Shown one piece after another: positions 15,886-25,552 of a DNA stretch of 64,000 nt. The DNA comes from Svornostia abyssi. GTDB lineage: Bacteria > Actinomycetota > Thermoleophilia > Solirubrobacterales > Solirubrobacteraceae. The number at the start of each line of letters is the position of its first letter. The first letter of the stretch is position 1. The stretch spans positions 2,790,001 to 2,854,000 of the forward strand of contig CP088295.1 of NCBI GenBank assembly GCA_024666565.1. The letters run 5' to 3'. The translations under genes were made by a program, and so were the position numbers. The notes below the pieces were generated by a model. It worked only from the letters and a program-made list of their open reading frames with translations, made no database searches and was not told the origin of the DNA.

Positions 15886-16266
15886 ATGACGAAGGCACAA
15901 GAGGTCTTCGAGAAGGTCGAAGCGCTCATCGCGAGTGGGAGCTCGAAGGCGGACGCCTTCAAGAAGCTCGCCGAGGAGTACGGGCAGCCGGTCAACTCGA
16001 TCCGCGGCGCGTACTACACGCACAGCCGCCAAGGCGACGAGCCCGGCAGCACAAAGCCGCGCCGCACTCGGCGTCGGGAGACGACCGCCGAGGACGCGCT
16101 CAACGATGCTCGCGAGGCACTCGATCGCGCGATGGAATCCATCGACCGCGAGGTCGAGGCTGCACGGCTCCGCGCCGAGGAAGCGCAGGCCGAGTACGAG
16201 GCGCTTCGCGATAGCGCCGAGGCGAAGAAGGAGGCCATCGCTGCCAAGCGGGATGCGTTGGCCTAA
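15886..16266 (+). CDS. Coiled-coil protein with small HTH-like N-terminus
   Basis: ATG 15886 has GGAGG five bases upstream and is preferred; an in-frame ATG at 15793 overlapping the previous stop would add 31 poorly structured residues. The 126-residue product begins MTKAQEVFEKVEALIASGSS, with an HTH-like KADAFKKLAEEYGQPVNSIRG, an Arg-rich linker TKPRRTRRRE, then a long coiled coil (EALDRAMESIDREVEAARLR onward). The architecture resembles KfrA-like nucleoid or partition proteins. It closes the transfer operon before a terminator. Confidence 0.65.
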   Translation: MTKAQEVFEKVEALIASGSSKADAFKKLAEEYGQPVNSIRGAYYTHSRQGDEPGSTKPRRTRRRETTAEDALNDAREALDRAMESIDREVEAARLRAEEAQAEYEALRDSAEAKKEAIAAKRDALA

Positions 16267-16275
16267 GCGCAATGC

Positions 16276-16306
16276 GGGCCGATTCGGACCTCACCCGGAT
16301 CGGCCC
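16276..16306 (+). terminator. Terminator-like hairpin after transfer operon
   Basis: GGGCCGATTCGG and CCGGATCGGCCC form a 12-base stem with one mismatch around a 7-base loop, ten bases after the coiled-coil gene stop. No strong U-run follows. It separates the transfer operon from the integrase, which has its own promoter. Confidence 0.5.
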
Positions 16307-16367
16307 GAACCCGATGAGCAGTCGGTCCCTTGAGGAGGCCTGTCCCGCGCGAGCGGCGTTCCGCACG

Positions 16368-16396
16368 TTGACCCCACAGGCGATTGGCAGGAAAAT
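16368..16396 (+). promoter_or_regulatory. Putative promoter of the serine integrase gene
   Basis: TTGACC (16368-16373) and GAAAAT (16391-16396) are 17 bases apart in a locally AT-rich stretch. They are followed by GAAGGAGGAC (16406-16415), a strong ribosome-binding site immediately before ATG 16417. Expression separate from the transfer operon is implied. Confidence 0.45.
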
Positions 16397-16416
16397 AGTA
16401 ATAGGAAGGAGGACTA

Positions 16417-18189
<1,773 letters not shown>

Positions 18190-18265
18190 CGGGCTCGCGG
18201 GTGCCCGCCGCGCCGCGCAATGGGGCTCGACGCTTGAGTCTGTCCTGAGCGGACTCTATCTTCCT

Positions 18266-18279
18266 CGAACACATGTTCG
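18266..18279 (+). promoter_or_regulatory. LexA (SOS) box of lexA
   Basis: CGAACACATGTTCG, 41 bases before the lexA ATG, matches the CGAAC-N4-GTTCG consensus of Gram-positive and actinobacterial LexA. Autoregulation of lexA is the standard arrangement. Confidence 0.85.
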
Positions 18280-18319
18280 TACCCCTGATCGAAACCCCCG
18301 CGCGAATGGAGCCCCGCGC

Positions 18320-18946
18320 ATGGATCTGACGAAGCGCCAGCAAGAGATCTTCGACTTCATCAAGCGGTACTCGGCCGACAACGGGTACCCGCCGACGGTC
18401 CGGGACATCGGCAAGGCCGTGGGCCTCGCGTCGTCGTCCACGGTCCACGCGCACCTGGCGAATCTGGAGAAGCTCGGGTTGCTGCGGCGCGACCCGTCCA
18501 AGCCCCGGGCGATCGAGATGCTCGATCGCGCCGTCGAGCAGGTCTCGCGCCTGAACCCGCTGCGCGAAGGCGCGGGCCTGCCCGTCGTCGGCATGGTCGC
18601 GGCGGGCGCCCCGGTGCTCGCCGAGGAGAACATCGAGGAGTACGTCGCGGTGCCGCCCGCGGCGGGCGGGGAGACCGGCGAGTACGTCCTGCGTGTGCGA
18701 GGAGACTCGATGGTCGACGCCGGCATCCTCGAGGGCGACTACGTGGTCGTTCGCCCGCAGAGCACCGCGAGCGACGGTGAGATCGTCGTGGCGCTCGTCG
18801 GCGACGAGTCGGCCACCGTGAAGCGGTTCTTCCACGAAGGCGACCACATCCGCCTGCAGCCGGAGAACTCGCGCCTCGAGCCGATCCTGTCGTCGGACGT
18901 CCAGGTGCTGGGCAAGGTCGTCGGCCTCTTCCGGAGCGTGACGTGA
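18320..18946 (+). CDS. lexA: LexA repressor (SOS regulator, S24 autoprotease)
   Basis: The 208-residue protein has the N-terminal winged helix (TKRQQEIFDFIKRYSADNGY, PPTVRDIGKAVGLASSSTVH) and the S24 peptidase domain. The self-cleavage site is the Ala-Gly bond in GMVAAGAPVLAEE, the nucleophile Ser is in GDSM, and the general-base Lys is in ATVKRFF. It represses SOS genes until RecA-ssDNA stimulates self-cleavage. It has its own LexA box at 18266 and overlaps the following zinc-ribbon gene by GTGA. Confidence 0.95.
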   Translation: MDLTKRQQEIFDFIKRYSADNGYPPTVRDIGKAVGLASSSTVHAHLANLEKLGLLRRDPSKPRAIEMLDRAVEQVSRLNPLREGAGLPVVGMVAAGAPVLAEENIEEYVAVPPAAGGETGEYVLRVRGDSMVDAGILEGDYVVVRPQSTASDGEIVVALVGDESATVKRFFHEGDHIRLQPENSRLEPILSSDVQVLGKVVGLFRSVT

Positions 18947-19185
18947 GCGCCGTGGCGGTCGTGCGCGACATCGAACGACCCTCGATCCTGTTCGGGCCCC
19001 CGGCTGCGCCCAAGCGCGCGACCGGGCCCACGCTCGAGCAGATGATGTCGGGCACCTGGTCGGAACTCGCCCGGCGCGCCAGCGCCGCCTGCCCGATGTG
19101 CGGCGGGCGACTGCAGGCCCGATGGGGCGCCGGTCCGTCGCCGGTGGCGGGCCGCTGCGAGGACTGTGGCACGGAGCTGACCTGA
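18943..19185 (+). CDS. Small zinc-ribbon protein cotranscribed with lexA
   Basis: GTG 18943 overlaps the lexA stop. The 80-residue product has a helical N-terminus and a C-terminal zinc ribbon CPMCGGRLQARW...GRCEDCGTEL with four cysteines in two CxxC pairs. The tight coupling to lexA suggests damage-inducible expression. Function unknown; a nucleic-acid-binding or structural role would be guesswork. Confidence 0.75.
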   Translation: MSAVAVVRDIERPSILFGPPAAPKRATGPTLEQMMSGTWSELARRASAACPMCGGRLQARWGAGPSPVAGRCEDCGTELT

Positions 19186-19204
19186 CGCGAGTACCCTCAG
19201 GGGT

Positions 19205-19529
19205 GCACTCCAGGCAGTCGCGGAGGTGCAAGACCCTTCGAGGAAAGTCCGGACATCACAGGGCAGGGTGGTCGGGATACCGACCCGGGGAAACCCGCGG
19301 GAAAGTGCCACAGAAACACACCGCCGATGGCGCCCGTTCACGTGGCGGGCGCACAGGTAAGGGTGAAATGGTGCGGTAAGAGCGCACCGGCGTCGTGGTG
19401 ACACGGCGGCCGGGTAAACCCCACCCGATGCAAGGCCAAGCAGGACCGTTCGCAGGCTGCCCGCCAAGGTCCAGGTCGGCCGCACAGATGGATGGCTGCT
19501 CAACGACAGAATCCGGCTTACCGGAGTGC
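19205..19529 (+). ncRNA. rnpB: RNase P RNA component
   Basis: The bacterial type A RNase P RNA landmarks are visible: GAGGAAAGTCCGGACATCAC near the 5' end, GGTAAGGGTGAAATGGTGCG in the middle, TAAACCCCACCCG, and the 3' ACAGAATCCGGCTTACCGGA. The outer stem pairs GCACTCC (19205) with GGAGTGC (19523-19529). It is the catalytic RNA that matures tRNA 5' ends. A strong terminator follows. Confidence 0.95.
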
Positions 19530-19533
19530 TACG

Positions 19534-19559
19534 GATCGGGCCCCTCACGGGGCCCGATC
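19534..19559 (+). terminator. rnpB terminator
   Basis: GATCGGGCCCC TCAC GGGGCCCGATC is a perfect 11-bp stem with a four-base loop, followed by TATTTCCC. It begins five bases after the rnpB 3' stem. Confidence 0.8.
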
Positions 19560-19612
19560 TATTTCCCCGCTGCGCAACATGGTGCGGGTGGCACGGCGGT
19601 AGGCTCGCGACC

Positions 19613-21403
19613 ATGCGCTTCGGTTTGCTGTACGAGCACCAGCTGCCCAAGCCGTGGGCGCCCGACGACGAGCATCAGCTCTTCAAGGACGCGCTCGCGC
19701 AGGTCGAGCTCGCCGACCGGCTGGGCTTCGACTACGTCTGGGCGGTCGAGCACCACTTCCTCGAGGAGTACTCGCACTCCTCAGCGTCCGACGTGTTCCT
19801 CGCCGCGTGCTCGCAGCGCACGAAGAACATCCGCCTGGGCTTCGGGATCCTCCCGCTGCCGCCCGGCTACCAGCACCCCGCGCGCGTGGCGGAGACCGTC
19901 GCGACACTCGACCTCGTCAGCGACGGCCGCGCGGAGTTCGGCACGGGGGAGACCTCGTCCGGCGCGGAGCTGGAGGGGTTCGGCGTCGACCGGGCGACGA
20001 AGCGCGCCCAGTGGGCGGAGGCGCTCGACGTCGTCACCCGCATGTTCGTCGAGGAGCCCTTCGCCGGTGTTGACGGCCGCTACCTCACGATGCCGCCGCG
20101 CAACGTCGTCCCCAAGCCGCTGCAGAAGCCGCACCCGCCGCTGTGGGTCGCGTGCTCGCGCCGCGACACGATCCTGCTCGCGGCCGAGACCGGGATCGGC
20201 GCGCTGAGCTTCTCCTTCGCCGAGCCGGAAGAGGCGGCGGAGTGGGTGCGTGAGTACGAGGAGATCATCGCCGGCGAGCGGTGCCTGCCGATCGGCTTCG
20301 ACGTCAACGCGCAGATCGCAACCGCGCTGCCGATGATGGTCGCGCGCGACGAGGCCGACGCGATCGAGCGCGGCGTCGACGGCGCGCACTTCTTCGGCTA
20401 CGCGCTGGCGCACTACTACTACTTCGCCGATCACCGGCCGGGCGTGACGTCCATCGCCGAGGACTTCGAGGAGACCCGTCACGAGGTCGGCTTCGCCCGC
20501 GACGTCGTCGTGCCCGAGGGCGAGCCGCTCGGGGTCAAGGTGATGTCCGAAGGGCCCGAGTCGATCCGGGGTGCGATCGGCACGCCCGAGCAGGTCGCCG
20601 AGCTGTGCCGTCGCTACGAGGAGGCGGGCGTCGACCAGATGATCTTCCTGGTGCAGACGGGCCGCACCAAGCACGAGCACGTGTGCGAGGCGCTCGAGCT
20701 GTTCGCGGCCGAGGTCATGCCGGAGTTCCACGAACGCGCCCCCGCGCACGAGGCGGCCAAGCGCGAGCGGCTGGCGGGCGCCGTCGCCGCGGCGCTGGAG
20801 CGCCGGGAGCCCGCGCGGACCGCGCCCGCCGACGCCGTCATCTCCCCGATGGCCAGCGGCCCGCCGCCCGCGGTGGTCGGGGCCGGCGCACCGCCCGCGC
20901 CCGAACCGGTCGTGGCCGCGCCCGCAGCGAACGGTGCGCCGGCGAAGACCGGCACGCAGGCGTTCTTCGGCACGGCGATGGTCCGCGCGCAGCAGCGTGG
21001 CGAGGCGGCGTTCGGCACGTTCGTCCGCCGCTCCGACGACCGCCGCCTGGAGCGCACGGTCGGCGCCGACCCGGTGCTCGCGGTCATCTTCAACGCGATG
21101 GCCCGCCGCTTCGACGCGGGCGCGGCGAACGGCTTCACCGGACAGATCCAGTGGACGATGCGCGCCGAGCGTGGCACGAAGGCGTGGACGCTGGACATCG
21201 ACGGGCGCCGAGCACGGGCACGACCGGGCGAGGCCGAGGAGCCCAAGCTTGTGCTCACGCTGTCCATGGCGGATTTCGCCCGGGTCATCGCCGAGGACCT
21301 CCACCCGGCGAAGGCGCTCATCACGGGGCGGCTGCAGGTCCGCGGTGACCTGGCCCTGGCCGCGAAGCTCGGGCCGATGTTCGGGCAGGCCAGTGCGCTC
21401 TGA
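19613..21403 (+). CDS. LLM-class flavin-dependent monooxygenase fused to SCP2 domain
   Basis: The start ATG 19613 (596 residues) has a TAGGCT hexamer seven bases upstream. Residues 1-390 form a bacterial-luciferase-like TIM barrel (MRFGLLYEHQLPKPW, WAVEHHFLEEYSHSS, LGFGILPLPPGYQHPARVAE, GVDQMIFLVQTG). An Ala/Pro-rich linker (about 430-480) leads to a C-terminal sterol-carrier SCP2-like domain of about 110 residues (FTGQIQWTMRAERGT...LVLTLSMADFARVIAEDLHP). The fused lipid-binding domain implies a hydrophobic, possibly steroid or long-chain, substrate. The reductase partner is not adjacent. Confidence 0.85.
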   Translation: MRFGLLYEHQLPKPWAPDDEHQLFKDALAQVELADRLGFDYVWAVEHHFLEEYSHSSASDVFLAACSQRTKNIRLGFGILPLPPGYQHPARVAETVATLDLVSDGRAEFGTGETSSGAELEGFGVDRATKRAQWAEALDVVTRMFVEEPFAGVDGRYLTMPPRNVVPKPLQKPHPPLWVACSRRDTILLAAETGIGALSFSFAEPEEAAEWVREYEEIIAGERCLPIGFDVNAQIATALPMMVARDEADAIERGVDGAHFFGYALAHYYYFADHRPGVTSIAEDFEETRHEVGFARDVVVPEGEPLGVKVMSEGPESIRGAIGTPEQVAELCRRYEEAGVDQMIFLVQTGRTKHEHVCEALELFAAEVMPEFHERAPAHEAAKRERLAGAVAAALERREPARTAPADAVISPMASGPPPAVVGAGAPPAPEPVVAAPAANGAPAKTGTQAFFGTAMVRAQQRGEAAFGTFVRRSDDRRLERTVGADPVLAVIFNAMARRFDAGAANGFTGQIQWTMRAERGTKAWTLDIDGRRARARPGEAEEPKLVLTLSMADFARVIAEDLHPAKALITGRLQVRGDLALAAKLGPMFGQASAL

Positions 21404-22025
21404 GGTGCTCGCCTTCGCGGGCGTCGCGGCGCTGCTGACGATCTCGCCGGGCGCGGACATGGCGCTCGTCGGGCGGCGTGCGCTGGGCGCCGGGCCGCTG
21501 CGTGAGGCGTGGCTGGCGGCGGTCGGGATCGCGTGCGGCGTCGTGCTGTGGGCGGCGCTGTCGGCGGTCGGGGTCGCGGCGGTGCTTGCGACGTCGGCGA
21601 CCGCGTACACGGCGCTGAAGGTCGCGGGTGGGGTCTATCTCGTGTGCCTGGGTCTGCTGGCGTTCCGCGACGCGCGGCGCACGCTGCGGGTCGGCGAGGT
21701 CCCGGTCGGGCCGGCCGTCGCGTCGGAGCGGTCGTCGCTCGTCGCGTTCCGCGAGGGGCTCGTCACCAACCTGCTGAACCCGAAGATCGCGGTCTTCTAC
21801 ACGGCGGTGCTGCCGCAGTTCGTCGCACCGGGTGACCCGGTGGTGCTCGTCTCGCTGCTGCTGGCGTCCATCCACGCGGCGTTCGGCATCGCGTGGCTGT
21901 GCGGGTACGCGTGGGTGCTGCATCGCAGTCGGGCGGCGTTCGGGCCGCGGGCGCGGGCGGCGCTGCAGGCCGTCACGGGCGTGGTGCTCGTAGGGCTGGG
22001 CGGGCGCGTGGCGCTGACGCGCTGA
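21393..22025 (+). CDS. LysE/RhtB-family amino-acid exporter
   Basis: GTG 21393 overlaps the end of the monooxygenase gene; GTG 21405 is an alternative start. The product of about 210 residues has six hydrophobic spans and the family signatures LLTISPGADMALV near the N-terminus and NLLNPKIAVFYTAVLPQFV in the middle. Members export amino acids or small metabolites. Overlap with the monooxygenase gene suggests cotranscription, though a shared substrate is not evident. Confidence 0.85.
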   Translation: MRSEVLAFAGVAALLTISPGADMALVGRRALGAGPLREAWLAAVGIACGVVLWAALSAVGVAAVLATSATAYTALKVAGGVYLVCLGLLAFRDARRTLRVGEVPVGPAVASERSSLVAFREGLVTNLLNPKIAVFYTAVLPQFVAPGDPVVLVSLLLASIHAAFGIAWLCGYAWVLHRSRAAFGPRARAALQAVTGVVLVGLGGRVALTR

Positions 22026-22118
22026 CCGGCGGATCGGGGCGGGAAACGGGTGACATGGTCCCCGCTTGGCGCCCCGATGCAAGATCGCGTCAATGGCTTG
22101 TGGGACGCGTCGCGTATG

Positions 22119-22132
22119 CGAACATACGTTCG
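22119..22132 (+). promoter_or_regulatory. LexA (SOS) box of dinB operon
   Basis: CGAACATACGTTCG differs by one base from the dnaE2 box. Its last G is the first base of the GTG start codon of dinB, so LexA would sit directly over the transcription/translation start. Confidence 0.85.
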
Positions 22133-23340
22133 TGCCGTCGACCGCCCACATCATCCACGCAGACCTCGATGCGTTCTTCGCCTCCGTCGAGCAGCGCGAC
22201 GATACGTCACTGCGCGGCAAGCCGGTCATCGTCGGTCCCGGGGTCGTCATGGCCGCGAGTTACGAGGCGCGTGCATACGGGATTCGCTCGGCGATGGGCG
22301 GGGCGAAGGCGCGGCGGCTGTGCCCGCACGCCGTCGTCGTCCCGCCGCGCTTCGACGCCTACGTGCGCGCCAGCCGCGAGGTGTTCGCCATCTTCGAGGA
22401 CACGTCGCCGGTGGTGGAGAAGCTGTCGATCGACGAGGCGTTCCTCGACGTTCGCGGCCTGGAGCACATCAAGGGCACGCCGGTCGACATCGCGCAGCGG
22501 CTGCGGCGCGAGGTCCGTGAGCGGGTCGGCCTGCCGCTGAGCGCCGGGGTGGCGACGACGAAGCATCTCGCGAAGGTGCTCAGCGCGGCGGCCAAGCCCG
22601 ACGGCCTGCTCGTGGTCGCCCCCGGGGACGAGCGCGAGTACCTGCGCCCGTTGCCGGTGGAGAAGCTGTGGGGCGTCGGGCCCGCGACTGCCGAGCGGCT
22701 GCACCGCCACGATCTGCGGACGGTGGGGGAGATCGCGCTGCTGTCCGAGGACGACCTCGTGGCGATCGTGGGTCGCGCGGCCGGGCGGCGGCTGCACGCG
22801 CTGGCGCACAACCGTGACCCGCGGCGGGTGCGGACGGGCTCGCGCCGGCGGTCGTTCGGTTCGCAGAGGGCGATGGGGCGCGGTCCGCACCGGCCCGAGA
22901 AGCTCGATGCGATCACGGTCTCGCTCGCCGACCGGGTCACGCGGCGGATGCGCGCAAAGGGTGCCACCGGCCGGACGGTCGTGCTGCGGCTGCGCTTCGA
23001 GGACTACACCCGCGCGACCCGTTCGCGCACGCTGCCGCGCGCCACCGCGTCGAGCTCCGAGGTGCTGGCCGCGCTGCGGGGATTGCTCGACGCCGAGCGC
23101 GAGACCATCGACGAGCGCGGCATCACGTTGCTCGGCATCACGGTGACGAACCTCGCGCGCGACGATGGGCAGCTCGAACTCCCGCTGGACGAACCCTCGC
23201 GTGCGGCGATCGACTCCGCGGTCGACCGGGTGCGCGACCGGTTCGGGACGAGGGCGATGCAGCGAGGGGCGCTCGTGCGCGCGGGCGACCGGATGGCCCC
23301 GTGGTTGATCCCCGGGCTCGACGGGGTGGAGCCCGAATGA
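22132..23340 (+). CDS. dinB: DNA polymerase IV, Y-family translesion polymerase
   Basis: From GTG 22132 the product is about 402 residues (MPSTAHIIHADLDAFFASVE...). The palm catalytic motifs are HADLDAFFASVE and KLSIDEAFLDV; the helix-hairpin-helix region is LWGVGPATAERL. The C-terminus has the little finger, ending LELPLDEP and RFGTRAMQRG. It performs error-prone bypass synthesis and is SOS controlled by the box at its start. The stop overlaps the next gene by ATGA, making a dinB-imuB-DUF6504 operon. An upstream extension to 22066 runs through the LexA box and is rejected. Confidence 0.92.
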   Translation: MPSTAHIIHADLDAFFASVEQRDDTSLRGKPVIVGPGVVMAASYEARAYGIRSAMGGAKARRLCPHAVVVPPRFDAYVRASREVFAIFEDTSPVVEKLSIDEAFLDVRGLEHIKGTPVDIAQRLRREVRERVGLPLSAGVATTKHLAKVLSAAAKPDGLLVVAPGDEREYLRPLPVEKLWGVGPATAERLHRHDLRTVGEIALLSEDDLVAIVGRAAGRRLHALAHNRDPRRVRTGSRRRSFGSQRAMGRGPHRPEKLDAITVSLADRVTRRMRAKGATGRTVVLRLRFEDYTRATRSRTLPRATASSSEVLAALRGLLDAERETIDERGITLLGITVTNLARDDGQLELPLDEPSRAAIDSAVDRVRDRFGTRAMQRGALVRAGDRMAPWLIPGLDGVEPE

Positions 23341-24514
23341 TCGTCTGCGCCGCCCTGGCCCGGTTCGAACTCGTCGTCGCCGCGGGCACCCGCCGGGACC
23401 TGCTCACCGGGCCGGTCGCGTTGGCGCCCGAGCTCGGCCGGGCGCAGCTCATCGGCGAGGTCTCCCCGGCGGCGGAGGCGGCGGGCGTGCAGCCGGGGTT
23501 GCGGCTGGGCGAGGCGCTCGCGCGCTGCCCGCGGCTCGTCCTGCTGCCGCCCGACCCGGCGGGCGTGGCCGACGCGTGGGAGCTCGTGCTCGCACGGCTG
23601 GAGAACATGGGGGCGCAGGTCGAGTCGCTGCGCCCGGGGCTGGCGTGTTTCGACGCGCGAGGGTTGCGCCGCCTGCACGGCGGCCACGTCGACGGCGTCG
23701 TGGCCGCCGTGCGTGAGGCGCTGCGCAGGCCGGTGCGGATCGGGTTGGGACCGGTGCGCTTCTGCGCGGTGGCGGCGGCGTCGCAGGCGCGCGTGCGGCG
23801 AGCCGCTGAGGTGCGGGGTGCGGAGGATCTCGCGGCGCTGCCGGTGGAGTTGTTGCGCACGCAGGCCGAGCTCGTCGCGCTGCCGGCCCCGCTGCGACGG
23901 TTGGGGATCGACACCCTCGGGCAGCTCGCCGCGATGCCGCGTGCGGCGGTCGGGGAGCGCTTCGGCGGGCCGGGCTGCTGCGCGCGCACGACCTCGCACG
24001 CGGGCGGGACACCCCGCTGCGCCCGCGCCGCCCGGGCGCCACGCTCGCCGAGACGCTCGAGCTCGACGAGTCCTCCTCCGGAGAGCAGCTTCAGCGCGCG
24101 ATGGCGCTGCTCGTCGACCGCGTGCTGGCCCGCCGCGAGCGCGACGGCCGCACGCTGCGCGCCGCCGTCCTCTCCGCCCGGCTGGTGGAGGGTGGCACGT
24201 GGCACGAACGGGTGGTCTTCCGGGAGGCGACGGCCGACGCGCAGCGCATCTGTCTGGCGCTCGGCGGCCGGCTGGAGCTGCTGCCCGCGCCCGCGGAGAA
24301 GCTGCGCCTGGCGGTCGAGCGCTTCGGCCCGCCCGCGTCGGCGGGGCCCGCGCTGCTGCGCGACGGCGCCACGCAGCGCCGGGACCGGCTGCGCGAGGCG
24401 GTCGGGCAGGTGCGGGCGGTCGCCGGGGCAGAGGGCGCGCTGCGGGTGCTGGAGATCGACCCGGGGTCGCGGGTGGCTGAGCGGCGCGCCGTGCTGACCC
24501 CGTTCGAGCTATGA
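23337..24514 (+). pseudogene. imuB: ImuB-like Y-family protein, frameshifted
   Basis: The first frame (23337 to about 23970) reads MIVCAALARFELVVAAGTRR through RAAVGERFG; the rest continues in another frame as AGLLRAHDLARGRDTPLRPR to ...AVLTPFEL. Adding one G in the GGG at 23967-23969 restores a continuous protein of about 392 residues. It lacks the acidic catalytic residues of active Y-family enzymes, as expected for ImuB, the scaffold of the DnaE2 mutasome. It overlaps dinB and DUF6504 genes (ATGA both sides). The break is as likely an assembly error as a mutation. No imuA is seen. Confidence 0.75.
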
Positions 24515-24753
24515 CCGGTGCGCGGCGTCTGGGCCAGCCGCGTGCGGCGCAGGTGCGGGCGGGTCCGGGCGGGCGGCCGCTGGTCGTCGACGGGAACGCC
24601 GTCGAGGCGGTGCGCGAGACGTGGCTGCTGGAGGACCGCTGGTGGACCGACCGGCCGCTGCGCCGTCGCTACTGGGAGGTCGTGACGGACCGCGGTGAGC
24701 TCGTGGTGGTCTTCCGCGATCTCGTGGCCGGGGCCTGGCGTCGCCAGCGGTGA
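24511..24753 (+). CDS. DUF6504 family protein of the ImuB/DnaE2 neighbourhood
   Basis: An 80-residue protein with the family core AVRETWLLEDRWWTDRPLRR and YWEVVTDRGELVVVFRDL, a beta-rich WW-containing segment typically found next to imuB/dnaE2 in actinobacteria and relatives. It starts in an ATGA overlap with imuB. Its conserved position implies a role in the SOS mutasome, but no activity is known to me. Confidence 0.75.
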   Translation: MTGARRLGQPRAAQVRAGPGGRPLVVDGNAVEAVRETWLLEDRWWTDRPLRRRYWEVVTDRGELVVVFRDLVAGAWRRQR

Positions 24754-24759
24754 GCGCGC

Positions 24760-25257
24760 TCAGTCGCGGAACAGCAGACGATTGAGCTGGCGGCGCAGCC
24801 GGAGGTTGTCGAGGGTGAGCGAGAGCTGCTGGGACATCGCCTGCAGCATCGCGCGGTCGGCGTCGGTGATCCCGGTGCGCGGGGCGCGTGCCACGAGCGC
24901 CCCGATCGGCCCGCGCGATCCGGCGAGCGGCCACCCGAGCACCGTGCTGTCGTCTTCCGAGCGCTCGACGAGTTCGCCTCGGTCGAGGGACACTGCGGCC
25001 ACCAGCGTCGCCAACTCGATCGGCATGCGTCCGCGGACGAAGCGCTCGGGGATCTCGACGCCGCTGTCATCGACGAGGGCGATCGCGATCGCGTGGCCGG
25101 GGAGGATTCCGGCGACCGTGGTCAGCGCGGAGGCCAGCAGGTCGTGCTCGCTTGCGGCGGCCTCGCTGTCACGGCTGAGCTGGACGAGCGTGGTGAGACG
25201 GCGCAACTCGTCGTCGGGGCGCGCGAAGCGGCGGTGGCCGTTCCCACTCGCGGACAT
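24760..25257 (-). CDS. GAF-domain protein
   Basis: Start ATG 25257 gives 165 residues (MSASGNGHRRFARPDDELRR). The body is a single GAF-like fold: LASALTTVAGILPGHAIAIALVDDSG, then TVLGWPLAGSRGPIGALVARAP and the closing helix DRAMLQAMSQQLSLTLDNLRLRR. No kinase, cyclase or HTH domain is attached, so it would be a stand-alone sensor or adaptor. A TACGTT hexamer seven bases before the ATG suggests a leaderless transcript. It is convergent with the DUF6504 gene. Confidence 0.7.
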   Translation of the reverse strand: MSASGNGHRRFARPDDELRRLTTLVQLSRDSEAAASEHDLLASALTTVAGILPGHAIAIALVDDSGVEIPERFVRGRMPIELATLVAAVSLDRGELVERSEDDSTVLGWPLAGSRGPIGALVARAPRTGITDADRAMLQAMSQQLSLTLDNLRLRRQLNRLLFRD

Positions 25258-25264
25258 GTCCGCG
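25249..25264. repeat. 16-bp perfect palindrome over the GAF gene start codon
   Basis: CGCGGACATGTCCGCG includes the ATG (complement of 25255-25257). On a leaderless transcript this could act as an operator at the start point or as an RNA hairpin hiding the start codon. No regulator is assigned. Confidence 0.5.
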
Positions 25265-25346
25265 AACGTAGCGGTCTCGGCGAGGGAAAGAGCAGGGCCT
25301 GAGCGGCGGAACCGGTTGGACCACAGGGCCAAGTGGGCTGGCGCCT

Positions 25347-25382
25347 GGCGCCGGCAGCGGTGGTGACACCGCCGCCGGCGCC
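25347..25382. repeat. Strong hairpin with GTGA loop in the intergenic region
   Basis: GGCGCCGGCAGCGGTG and CACCGCCGCCGGCGCC pair 15 of 16 bases around a GTGA (GNRA-type) loop. It lies in the 295-base gap between the divergent GAF and pilin-like genes. No U-run follows. It may be a leader structure or a protein-binding site; the rest of the gap shows no gene. Confidence 0.45.
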
Positions 25383-25552
25383 GGACACGATCCGGCCGGG
25401 CGAATGGAATGAGGGGGACCCGGCCGGTGGGTCGGACACCCGGTGTCCTGGCGTGACTGCGCGATGAACGATGTTCAACGCGCGGGTGTTTCTGCGTGAA
25501 GTCGGCACACTGCTGCACCCACGCGGCGCACCCTCCTCGGCAGGCTCGGTCC

